Origin: an uncultured Ardenticatenia bacterium | Lineage (GTDB): Bacteria > Chloroflexota > Anaerolineae > Promineifilales > Promineifilaceae | Length of the DNA stretch: 7,030 nucleotides | Reading direction: 5' to 3' | Assembly (NCBI GenBank): GCA_937858165.1 | Contig: CALLZA010000458.1 | Location: 1 to 7,030 of the forward strand | In this document: piece by piece, positions 1 through 5,877 of the stretch | Layout: every line of letters starts with the position of its first letter | Numbering within the stretch: the stretch's first letter is position 1 | Made by a program: the position numbers and the translations under genes | Notes under the pieces: model-generated | The model's database searches: none | The model's input: only the letters and a program-made list of their open reading frames with translations | What the model was told of the DNA's origin: nothing

Positions 1-137
1 TTTGGAGTTCCTACCATTGTGGATTTAATTGTGTCTGTGTCGTGTTCCTGACAAGTTTGTATTCTGTCGTTTGTGTGTTTTCTAGGTGATTGTTGTGTAG
101 CGTAGGATAATGTACAAGTTCACGTGTTTTTTTTTTT
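1..137. other. Non-genomic read-through tail with poly-T
   Basis: This stretch lies outside the P7 adapter that begins at 138, so it cannot be template DNA. It ends in a run of 11 T (127-137) directly abutting the adapter. This is what is expected when reads from a short fragment run through the whole adapter and continue as poly-A and low-quality bases, here seen in reverse complement. Its composition is T/G-rich and unlike the GC-rich insert. It holds no convincing ORF, promoter or repeat. It should be trimmed. Confidence 0.9.
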
Positions 138-203
138 CAAGCAGAAGACGGCATACGAGATCTAGTACGGTCTCGTGGGCTCGGAGATGTGTATAAGAGA
201 CAG
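138..203 (+). other. Illumina P7 / i7 index / Nextera read-2 adapter
   Basis: Positions 138-161 match the 24-base P7 flow-cell sequence. Positions 162-169 (ctagtacg) are an 8-base i7 index that I recognise as Nextera N702. Positions 170-184 are the read-2 linker and 185-203 are the 19-base Tn5 mosaic end (agatgtgtataagagacag). This is synthetic library DNA, not a transposon in the organism. A GTG inside the mosaic end at 189 gives gene callers a false start that makes the N-terminus MYKRQ, a common artefact in metagenomic protein sets. Genomic sequence begins at 204. Confidence 0.98.
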
Positions 204-1427
204 ACCCGCAACTTCACCCTGTTGCCCACCGTCAGCAGCAGCATCGTGCTGCCTGCCACAGCCGGCGGCGCGACCAGCAGCCTGGTTGCCATCAACAGTC
301 GCGCCGCAGCGGACCTGATCCCGGTGGGCAGTGCGCCATCGGGGCCGCCCGACGACATCATCCTCGACAACCCGCTGCCGGTGACCATTGACGCCGACCC
401 GCCGAACGCGCCGGAGCTGACGCTGGGCCAATTCGTTCAGCCTGGCAACACAGTCATCATCGGCGGCGTAGCCAGCGACCCGACTTCCTACGTAGATCGG
501 GTGGAGGTCAGCGTCAACGGTGGGCCGTTCGCGCTGGCGACCGGAACTTCATTGTGGGCCTTCCCCGTGGACATTCCCAACCAGCCCAGCGGCGCGGTGC
601 CCATTGTGGTGCGCGCAACGGACGCGGTCGGCTATACCAATTCGGCCAACTTCTCCCTGACCATTGACAGCGTCTCCCCCAACGTAACGCTTGACCTGGC
701 CGCCGGCGGCCTGCGCCAGGTGCGGCGCAACGCGGCAGGAGCCTGGACGCTGCGGCTCAGCGGCGCAGTCACGGATGCGCTGGCCGGCGTTGAGTCGCTC
801 ACCTTCCAGGTTGGGACCAGCGCTAATGTGGTGATCACGCCGACGGGCGTCCTGACGACCGGCATCGCGACCGACGGCAGTTGGCTGCTGGACTATCCGT
901 TCAGCGATCCGGCCTTCAATCTCGATCCGCGGCCCTCCGGCCCCATCACCCTCACGGTCACGGCCCGCGACATGGCCCTACCGGACGGCAACCCGACGAC
1001 CCAGGTCATTCCCTTTGTCATTGACATGACGCCGCCCACCGTCAAACTGCTCTCCCACCAGAACGAACGCCTGCTGACCGACGGCGCGGTGATCACCGGC
1101 ACGGACAGCGCCGCGTATGCGACCGTCGCCAGCGTGGAGTACGCGTTCGTGGATGCCGCCACGGCGTTGACCGCGGGGAGCGCCTTGCTCAACCTGCCGC
1201 TCAACGACCTGCCGGGGACTGTGCTTTTCAACAATCAAGGCGCCGATCCGGTGCGCATCTACTGCCTGGACGAAAGCTGTCCCACCAGCGGAGAAGACGG
1301 CGAAGACGGCACAGCCGCGCGCTTCGACGGTGTGAACGACCTGCTGCGCACCTTTGAGCCGTTGAACCTGCCGGAGAGCGGCCTGACGACCTCGCTCTGG
1401 TTCCGCACGACCTGCGCCAACTGCGGC
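204..1427 (+). CDS. Partial secreted Ig-like repeat / LamG protein (both ends missing)
   Basis: An open frame of about 408 codons without start or stop. The apparent start at 189 lies in the adapter, and the frame becomes implausible after about 1427. The product is rich in Thr, Ser, Val, Pro and Gly and low in Lys. It shows successive beta-sandwich repeats with Ig-like signatures: a segment ending in a VRATDAVGYTNSANFSLTID block, one running from SPNVTLDL to FVIDMTPPTV, and a third beginning at KLLSHQNE. The 'D.TPPTV' linker is typical of bacterial Ig-like/cadherin-like arrays. The last part (ARFDGVNDLL, then LTTSLWFRTTCANCG) resembles the opening strands of a LamG/concanavalin A-like domain and breaks off there. 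The likely role is a large surface or secreted adhesin-like protein, possibly carbohydrate-binding. No signal peptide can be seen because the N-terminus is absent. The domain-level call is fairly secure; the specific function is unknown. It is probably unrelated to the downstream genes because of the junction at its 3' edge. Confidence 0.75.
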
Positions 1428-1428
1428 C
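1411..1428. other. Suspected chimeric or inversion junction
   Basis: Left of here the plus strand codes for a LamG-like domain that ends in mid-fold with TTCANCG. Right of here the minus strand codes for a flippase whose frame stays sensible until about residues 95-100 (GSELGRSWRR) and then turns into Arg-rich nonsense. Both proteins can be read through roughly 1411-1428, so the join lies in a short shared stretch. Continuing the plus frame past 1428 gives a low-complexity Arg/Pro tail that ends at 1508, as expected of a frame that is not coding. Two convergent genes, each truncated at the same place, indicate a join of sequences that are not naturally adjacent in this orientation. Confidence 0.75.
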
Positions 1429-1710
1429 GAGTTCGCTGCCCACCCGCGCCACAGCGTCGGCGCCGACGGTGGCTTCGGCGGTGTAGTAGGCGACGACGTT
1501 GCGGATGACGTTGGTCACCTGCACCATCACCTGGAGCAGGGCAGTGACGGTGACAAAGATAAAGAACTCGGTCGGCGGCAGTTGACGGCCGACGACGATG
1601 TTGACCAGATAGTCGAAGCCGCCGGCGACGACCATCGCCGCGGCCATGAAGCCGCCCTGGATGGCCGGCCGTTGACCGGCAGCGCGCAGGCGTAACGTCA
1701 GCTCGCCCAT
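1411..1710 (-). CDS. Polysaccharide flippase / O-antigen-type transporter, N-terminal fragment
   Basis: Begins with ATG at 1710, five bases after the methyltransferase stop codon (1718-1716), so it is probably translationally coupled. Only about 94-100 residues are present before the junction; family members usually have 400-500 residues and 12-14 membrane helices. Residues ~17-40 form a first hydrophobic segment (GGFMAAAMVVAGGFDYLVNI), followed by a VVGRQLPPTEFFIF motif. A second helix runs around residues 49-66, and VIRNVVAYYTAE follows. The G-R-x-L-x-P-x-E-F pattern after helix 1 is characteristic of Wzx/MATE-like polysaccharide transport proteins (MOP superfamily). Its role would be to move lipid-linked glycans across the cytoplasmic membrane. 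The left edge is approximate, because sequence between 1411 and 1428 could belong to either side of the join. Confidence 0.7.
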
Positions 1711-1715
1711 CGCGC

Positions 1716-2411
1716 TCAGAGCCAGGCCTCCTTGGCGGCGACGAAGTAGCAGTGGGCACTGAGGTGGCGGGCGACGCGCTGCAAGCCGCGTTCGACGGCC
1801 ACGGCCGCCGGGGTCAGCCGCTCCAGCGCCGGGAACTGATCGGGCAGCACTTCCCACAGCCAGAAGAGGACGCTGTACTGCCCGGCGCGCGACACGCGGA
1901 AGCCGGCGTCGCTGAGCATGGTCGCCAGCCCGGCGAAGGTGAACGGCGCGTTGATCTCATCGCCCAGCCACTTGGGGTAGAGCCGCCGCCCCCAGCGGAT
2001 GAGCGGGTTGTCTTCGACCGTCTCGACCAGGAAGAGAACGCCGCCCGGCCGCAACACCCGCCGCGCCTCGGCCAGCGCCCGCGTGGGGTCGCCAATGTGG
2101 TGCAGCACGTGCTGGACGTACACCATGTCCAGGCAGCCGTCGCCGACGGGCAGGCACAGGCCGTCGGCCAACAGCGCCGGGCCGTGGGCGGTGGCCAGGG
2201 CGACGCGCTCCGGCACGGCGTCGAGGCCGAAGGCGACGCGGCCGTTCTGGGCGAAGCGGCTCATGTTCCAGCCGTTGCCGCAGCCGATCTCCAGGATGCG
2301 GCGGACGTCGGGCCGGGCCAGAGTTTCGCGCTCGGCGGCGAAGTAGGGCAGCACTTGGTAGCGTTCGGGTGACCAGTTTTCGCCGAAGACGGCCGGTTTG
2401 CGATAGTCCAT
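1716..2411 (-). CDS. Class I SAM-dependent methyltransferase
   Basis: A complete 231-residue protein with ATG at 2411. An AGGGA-like ribosome site (2419-2423) sits 7 bases upstream, and the stop is TGA at 1718-1716. SAM-binding motif I is ILEIGCGNGWN at residues 39-49. An acidic residue ending the second strand is seen in FGLD (residues 61-64). Motif II/III-like blocks follow: DGLCLPVGDGCLDMVYVQHV with HHIGDP (residues ~83-109) and RVLRPGGVLFLVE (118-130). This order is that of the Methyltransf_11 / UbiE-like fold. Residues ~131-231 form a variable C-terminal half with a hydrophobic stretch (YSVLFWLWEVLP) that may shape the substrate pocket or touch the membrane. The setting between a glycosyltransferase fusion and a flippase suggests it methylates a sugar or lipid-linked glycan, but the substrate cannot be deduced. 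No defects seen. Confidence 0.9.
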   Translation of the reverse strand: MDYRKPAVFGENWSPERYQVLPYFAAERETLARPDVRRILEIGCGNGWNMSRFAQNGRVAFGLDAVPERVALATAHGPALLADGLCLPVGDGCLDMVYVQHVLHHIGDPTRALAEARRVLRPGGVLFLVETVEDNPLIRWGRRLYPKWLGDEINAPFTFAGLATMLSDAGFRVSRAGQYSVLFWLWEVLPDQFPALERLTPAAVAVERGLQRVARHLSAHCYFVAAKEAWL

Positions 2412-2432
2412 TCAGAAGTCCCTAGGTTATTG

Positions 2433-2503
2433 ACACCTGACAGGTGCGCGGCCCCAAGTCTCGTTCCTATCAGAGCGCCATTGGCCGCGCACCTGTCAGG
2501 TGT
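2433..2503. repeat. Nested palindromic element (21-bp inverted repeat, 29-nt loop)
   Basis: Arms 2433-2453 and 2483-2503 are exact reverse complements over 21 bases (acacctgacaggtgcgcgg plus cc). They are separated by 29 bases. Each arm itself holds a 13-base palindrome (cacctgacaggtg, CACCTG and CAGGTG around one central A), so the element can fold as one long hairpin or as two small ones. It lies between the end of the glycosyltransferase fusion and the methyltransferase start. There is no T-run after either arm, so a classic intrinsic terminator is unlikely. A dispersed REP/MITE-like palindrome or a processing/attenuation hairpin in the minus-strand mRNA is a better guess. Confidence 0.8.
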
Positions 2504-2619
2504 AAGCTCGAATTCGTCGTGACGTGGCCGATGGCTTGCTCGACCTGCTCCCACCACCGTTCGCCGGGCTGCCAGGCCAGCCGGTCGCAGCCGGCCAGGG
2601 CCGCGGTCAGGATGGCCCG
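2473..2619 (-). pseudogene. Coding-like continuation after the amber stop of the GT2 fusion
   Basis: Reading on past the TAG at 2622-2620 in the same frame gives about 49 further codons before TGA at 2472-2470. The first ~35 (RAILTAALAGCDRLAWQPGE, then RWWEQVEQAIG and HVTT) have the same GC-rich third positions and protein-like composition as the upstream gene. The last dozen run into the palindromic element. I read it as the true C-terminus of the upstream protein, separated by one CAG-to-TAG change, either real or an assembly/sequencing error. The natural end is probably near 2515, and the exact boundary is uncertain. Confidence 0.5.
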
Positions 2620-4683
2620 CTACTCGGCCGCCCAATCGCGCCCGCCCCAGCGCGCCAGTTCGCCCAGTAGCAGCGGATAGGGTTGGAAGCCAAAAGCGGT
2701 GTCCCCCTCGTCCAGCAGCCGGGCCACGGCCGCGGCCAGTGTCACGCCGTCGGCCGCGGGCAGCAGCAGCGCCGTGGGCACGGCCGAATCGGCATAGACG
2801 ACGCCGGGCACCAAGGCATGCAGCGGATGCTTGGGCTGGGGGATGAGCCGTTGCAAGGTGGTGTTGATCGTCGCCGCGGGCAAGCGCCGTTCGCTGAGCC
2901 ACAGGCCGAGGCGGCGCACCGGCCGCGAGTAGAGCAGTCGTTGTAAGCGCAGGGCCACGGCGGCCCGCGCCGCGTCGCCCGGCGGCCGCATCTCGCTTCG
3001 CGCGGTGACCGGCTTGGGAAAGCGGCGCGCCCGGCCGTCACGGCCCAGCAGCACGCGGTCGTCGCCCAGAAAAGCCAGCCGCCCATTGGTACACAAGCGT
3101 CCCAGGCCGTACCCCAGATCGGTTGGTCCGCTCAGCAACACCGCCCGTCCCTCCTCCGGCTCCGCAACGCCGCCGGCGCGCGGCAGGGCGTAGCCTCGCG
3201 TCAGCAGCAGCCAGCGCAGCACCGGCTCGACGACGTTGGTATAGAGAAAAGCCGGCGACGTTTCCAGCAGGGGGGAGACGACGATCTCGGTAAAGTCGCC
3301 GGGCATGACCGTCAGGCCGAAGCCGAAGCGGCCGAGGTGTTCGTCGTAGCAGATCGCGCCGGGGACGCGGCTGGGCGTGCCGTGGCGGTCGACGCGCAGT
3401 TGCAGGTCGATGCGCGGCGGTGGCGCGGTCGTCTGGAAGTGGGCCAGATCGTCGAGAGGCACTTGCGAAGCGACGGTAACGATGCCGTGGATGTCGTAGT
3501 GGGTGCTGGCCCGCGGGCGCATCATCAGCCCGCGCGTCCAGATCCACTGCTCCGACAGGGCGTAGTAGGCCAGGCCGGCCAGTAGCATGGCCGCCAGCCC
3601 GGCCAGCGGGTAGGGCGCGCCCAGACGCACCGCCAGCAGCCAGATGGCCGGCAGGTAGATGAGCAGCAGGAAGAGCGTGCCCAGCAGCAGCAGTGCCACC
3701 AACCGCCGCCGCGCCGGGCCGCGCGGTCGGTCGCTGAACACCCACGCCTCGCCCAGCAGGACGGCGACGATGGTCGCGCCGCCGGCCACGGCCGCGGCGC
3801 GCAGCACGGGCTGGCTTGTGCCCACCGGCCAGCCCGCGCCCGTCGCCAGCCCGACCAGCAGCGCCAGATTGCCGGCCACCAGCAGCGCCACCAGCACCAG
3901 AAAGCGGATGAGGTGCTGGTTGACGGTCAGCCGCAGGCGGGTCAGGTGGCGGAAGAAGCGCATCCCCTCGTTGAGGTCGGCCTTGCTCTGCCCTTCGTGG
4001 CGCGGGGCGAAGTCGAAGTGCAGCTCCGTCACGCGCAGATCGGGGTGGCGCACCAGGAGTTCCAGCAGGATTTTGAAGCCCTGCGGTTGTAGTGTGGTCG
4101 TGTCCACCGCCGCCCGCCGGGCCAAAAAGAAGCCGGTCAGCGGATCGGAGACGTTCTTCAGGACGCGCGGGAAGACCATGCGGGCCAGGATGGTCAGGAG
4201 CTGCGAGGTTAGCGCCCGCGCCCGGCTGAGGCCGACCGGCCCCAGCCAGTCGGCCTGACGACTGGCGACGACGATGTCGGCCGCGGTGCGGTTGGCCTGG
4301 GCCAGCAGACGCGGGATGAGTTCGGGCGGGTGCTGCAAGTCGGCGTCGATGACGCACAGCCAGCGGCCGGACGCGGCGGCCATGCCCTCGACGACCGCCC
4401 CGCTTAGCCCGTTGCGCCGTGCCGGCGGCCGGGCGATGACGCGCACCGGGAAGGGGCGGACGGCCGTCTCGGCGGTGATGATCTGTGGCGTAGCATCCGT
4501 GCTGTCGTCCACGAACAGCACCTCGAACGAGTGGCCGTCCAGCGCCTCGCCCAGCCGGTCGAGCAGCGGGCCGACGTTGCCGGCCTCGTTGCGCGTGGGC
4601 ACGATGACGGTCAGTTCGACCGTGGGCGATTGGGGGGCGGTGTGGGGGGCGGGGCGGCCCGGTGGCGTTGCTCCTGGGTGCAT
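2620..4683 (-). CDS. GT2 (DPM1-like) – GtrA membrane – HprK-like fusion glycosyltransferase
   Basis: A 687-residue protein from ATG at 4683; a GTG at 4707 in frame would add eight residues, and neither start has a good ribosome site. Residues ~22-245 form a GT2 domain of the dolichol-phosphate-mannose-synthase type: IVPTRNEAGN (27-36), VDDSTDAT (58-65), the DADLQHP metal/nucleotide site (113-119), SDPLTGFF and GFKILLELL, then a basic APRHEGQSK loop (~226-234). Residues ~254-387 hold four hydrophobic helices with WVF and WIW ends, like GtrA flippase-like domains. Residues ~395-687 resemble the HPr-kinase/PEP-carboxykinase-like P-loop fold: YTNVVEPVLRWLLLTRGYAL, then LLSGPTDLGYG (~516-526), LGDD (539-542) and FPKPVT. 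The Walker A lysine and following Ser/Thr are replaced by Tyr-Gly, so ATP binding by the canonical mode is doubtful. The likely role is transfer of a sugar onto polyprenyl phosphate at the membrane, with GtrA assisting translocation; the role of the C-terminal domain is unknown. An amber codon at 2622-2620 seems to cut the end short. Confidence 0.85.
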   Translation of the reverse strand: MHPGATPPGRPAPHTAPQSPTVELTVIVPTRNEAGNVGPLLDRLGEALDGHSFEVLFVDDSTDATPQIITAETAVRPFPVRVIARPPARRNGLSGAVVEGMAAASGRWLCVIDADLQHPPELIPRLLAQANRTAADIVVASRQADWLGPVGLSRARALTSQLLTILARMVFPRVLKNVSDPLTGFFLARRAAVDTTTLQPQGFKILLELLVRHPDLRVTELHFDFAPRHEGQSKADLNEGMRFFRHLTRLRLTVNQHLIRFLVLVALLVAGNLALLVGLATGAGWPVGTSQPVLRAAAVAGGATIVAVLLGEAWVFSDRPRGPARRRLVALLLLGTLFLLLIYLPAIWLLAVRLGAPYPLAGLAAMLLAGLAYYALSEQWIWTRGLMMRPRASTHYDIHGIVTVASQVPLDDLAHFQTTAPPPRIDLQLRVDRHGTPSRVPGAICYDEHLGRFGFGLTVMPGDFTEIVVSPLLETSPAFLYTNVVEPVLRWLLLTRGYALPRAGGVAEPEEGRAVLLSGPTDLGYGLGRLCTNGRLAFLGDDRVLLGRDGRARRFPKPVTARSEMRPPGDAARAAVALRLQRLLYSRPVRRLGLWLSERRLPAATINTTLQRLIPQPKHPLHALVPGVVYADSAVPTALLLPAADGVTLAAAVARLLDEGDTAFGFQPYPLLLGELARWGGRDWAAE
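4624..4654 (+). other. Potential G-quadruplex motif
   Basis: Four G-runs on the plus strand (4624-4626, 4632-4637, 4644-4649, 4651-4654) with gaps of 5, 6 and 1 bases meet the usual G3+N1-7 pattern. They lie on the template strand of the GT2 fusion gene, within the codons for its Pro-rich N-terminal leader, so the mRNA would be C-rich here. It may simply follow from the Pro codons in a GC-rich genome. Confidence 0.3.
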
Positions 4684-4808
4684 GGCTGTTCGCCAGCATG
4701 ATAGCACACGGCCGCGGCCGGTGCGACCCTCTTCCTCTTCTTCCGTCCCCGGTCTCTACCGGCGGATGTGCGCGCTGGCGGAGGCGTATCAGGGGGGAGC
4801 GGCCGAAT

Positions 4809-4925
4809 GTGGAGATGAGTAACCTGACGGCGCTGGTGATTCGGGCGTTGGGGCTGATTGTCGGCAAGATGGCCAAGGATGAGCGCGAGCAGGCTGTCGT
4901 TTCTGCCGTTAAATCTATTAGGTAA
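4809..4925 (+). CDS. Possible small protein (38 aa), unknown
   Basis: A 38-codon ORF starting at GTG 4809 and ending in TAA 4923-4925. A purine-rich AGGGGGGAG (4791-4799) ends 9 bases before the start; an internal ATG at 4815 is an alternative. The product has a hydrophobic first half (LTALVIRALGLIVGKMA) and a charged end (KDEREQAVVSAVKSIR), so it could be a single amphipathic or membrane-associated helix. I do not recognise a family. It could also be the chance product of an open frame in the divergent intergenic region. A GC-rich hairpin lies 8 bases beyond the stop. Confidence 0.35.
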   Translation: MEMSNLTALVIRALGLIVGKMAKDEREQAVVSAVKSIR

Positions 4926-4933
4926 GTCTAGCA

Positions 4934-4955
4934 GCCGGCGGATTGATCCGCCGGC
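4934..4955. repeat. GC-rich perfect hairpin between small ORFs
   Basis: Arms gccggcgga (4934-4942) and tccgccggc (4947-4955) are exact reverse complements with a 4-base loop (ttga). The stem is stable, but no T-run follows on the plus strand, and only mixed bases follow on the minus side. It could terminate or attenuate the transcript of the preceding small ORF, or be a copy of a dispersed palindrome. Confidence 0.55.
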
Positions 4956-4980
4956 GCAGAGGACGAGGACAAGGAGCAAC

Positions 4981-5076
4981 ATGGACGCGATGAAACGATT
5001 GGAGCGAGCGGGCTTCCGGTTCGGGCTGGGCGACAGCGAGATGGTGATTGGCCGAACGGGGCCGGAACGGGTATGA
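4981..5076 (+). CDS. Possible small protein (31 aa) ahead of GT2 gene
   Basis: ATG at 4981 is preceded by a strong ribosome site, aaggag (4971-4976), four bases upstream. This is the best such site in the window and is the main reason to take the ORF seriously. The 31-residue product (MDAMKRLERAGFRFGLGDSE, then MVIGRTGPERV) is basic and soluble-looking, with no recognised domain. It ends in TGA at 5074-5076, 15 bases before the GT2 start, which has no evident ribosome site of its own, so translation of this leader might help expression of the GT2 gene. Alternatively it is a leader peptide or a chance ORF. Confidence 0.4.
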   Translation: MDAMKRLERAGFRFGLGDSEMVIGRTGPERV

Positions 5077-5077
5077 T
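5048..5077 (+). promoter_or_regulatory. Weak sigma70-like promoter candidate for GT2 gene
   Basis: TTGGCC (5048-5053) and TATGAT (5072-5077) are spaced by 18 bases and match the -35 and -10 consensus at 4/6 and 5/6 positions. A start site near 5084 would give a very short leader before ATG 5092, which would fit the absence of a ribosome site. It overlaps the end of the 31-aa ORF, so both may not be functional. Chance matches of this quality are common. Confidence 0.2.
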
Positions 5078-5091
5078 AACCTGACGCAACG

Positions 5092-5877
5092 ATGGCAAAG
5101 AACGACTACAGCATCTCGGCCTTTTTCCCGGCCTACAACGACGCCGGCACCATCAGCAGTATGGTCATCACCGTTCTGCTGACGCTGCGCGAGCTGACCG
5201 ACGACTATGAGGTCATCGTCGTCAACGACGGCAGCCAGGACCACACCGCGGCCGTCCTCGACGAGCTGGCCCGCGTCTACCCCAACGAAGTGCGCATCAT
5301 CCACCACCCGCAGAACCGCGGCTACGGCGGCGCGCTGCGCACCGGCTTCTATAGCGCCACCAAGGATTGGGTCTTCTACACCGACGGCGACGCCCAGTAC
5401 GACCCGCGCGAACTGAAGAACCTGGCCGCCCTGGTGACCAACGACGTGGACTTCATCAACGGCTGGAAGATCGAGCGCAACGACCCGGTGCATCGGGTCG
5501 TCATCGGCCGGCTGTACCAGGGTATCATCAAGGCCGCCTTTGGCCTGCGGTTGCGCGACGTGGATTGCGACTTCCGCCTCATGCGCCGCGAGGTGTTCGA
5601 GCACGTTCAGCTGGAGGCCAATAGCGGCGTCATCTGCGTCGAACTGATGAAGAAGACCCAGGACGCCGGCTTCCGGCTGACGGAGACGCCGGTCCACCAC
5701 TTCCACCGCGCCTACGGCAAGTCGCAGTTCTTCCGCTTCCGCCGCCTGGCTCAGGTCGCCCGCGACCTGACCAAGCTGTGGTATCGCCTTGTCTGGCGCC
5801 AGGAAGCGACCGCGCCGGCCAATGCCGCCGAAACCAACGCCCCCCAGGCCCAGCCCTATGCCGACCGTCCCCACTGA
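5092..5877 (+). CDS. GT2 glycosyltransferase, DPM1-like, soluble
   Basis: A complete 261-residue protein from ATG 5092 to TGA 5875-5877. The GT-A fold motifs are in order: FFPAYNDAGT (11-20), EVIVVNDGSQD (40-50), QNRGYGGALRTGF (74-86), and the metal/nucleotide-binding YTDGDAQYDP (96-105, DGD at 98-100). An RDVDCDFRLMRREVF block follows (155-169), then TETPVHHFHRAYGKSQFF (197-214). These match dolichol-phosphate-mannose-synthase-like GT2 enzymes that act on polyprenyl phosphate or related acceptors. No membrane helix is present, so it is cytoplasmic or peripheral. The last ~25 residues are an Ala/Pro/Asn-rich tail, possibly disordered. The stop overlaps the next gene's start by 20 bases, a sign of a shared operon. 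The donor sugar cannot be told from sequence. No obvious ribosome site precedes the ATG. Confidence 0.92.
   Translation: MAKNDYSISAFFPAYNDAGTISSMVITVLLTLRELTDDYEVIVVNDGSQDHTAAVLDELARVYPNEVRIIHHPQNRGYGGALRTGFYSATKDWVFYTDGDAQYDPRELKNLAALVTNDVDFINGWKIERNDPVHRVVIGRLYQGIIKAAFGLRLRDVDCDFRLMRREVFEHVQLEANSGVICVELMKKTQDAGFRLTETPVHHFHRAYGKSQFFRFRRLAQVARDLTKLWYRLVWRQEATAPANAAETNAPQAQPYADRPH

Noticed and set aside
185..203. Transposon end (Tn5 mosaic end) as evidence of a mobile element
   Set aside because: It is the synthetic Nextera end, next to P7 and an index; the matching end at 6816-6834 has the same origin.
189..1508. A full-length 439-codon gene with a GTG start at 189
   Set aside because: The start lies in the Tn5 mosaic end of the adapter, and the last ~27 codons lie beyond the junction as Arg/Pro-rich nonsense. 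Only 204-1427 is credible coding sequence.
1752..2372. Plus-strand frame opposite the methyltransferase
   Set aside because: Gln/Arg/His-rich shadow of the methyltransferase, which has intact SAM-binding motifs on the minus strand.
2430..2435. TTGACA as a -35 promoter element
   Set aside because: It is part of the palindromic arm and has no TATAAT-like hexamer at a suitable distance, and the genes here run on the other strand.
2433..2503. CRISPR repeat pair
   Set aside because: There are only two copies, in inverted and not direct orientation, and no array of spacers.
2507..2520. GAATTC-containing stretch as a vector polylinker remnant
   Set aside because: Only a single six-base restriction site is present, with no further vector similarity I can recognise, and it lies in a coding-like frame.
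3038..4876. Long minus-strand frame of 612 codons over the GT2 fusion
   Set aside because: It is Arg/Ala/Pro/Gly-rich, low-complexity shadow of the GT2-GtrA-HprK frame, with no motif of its own.
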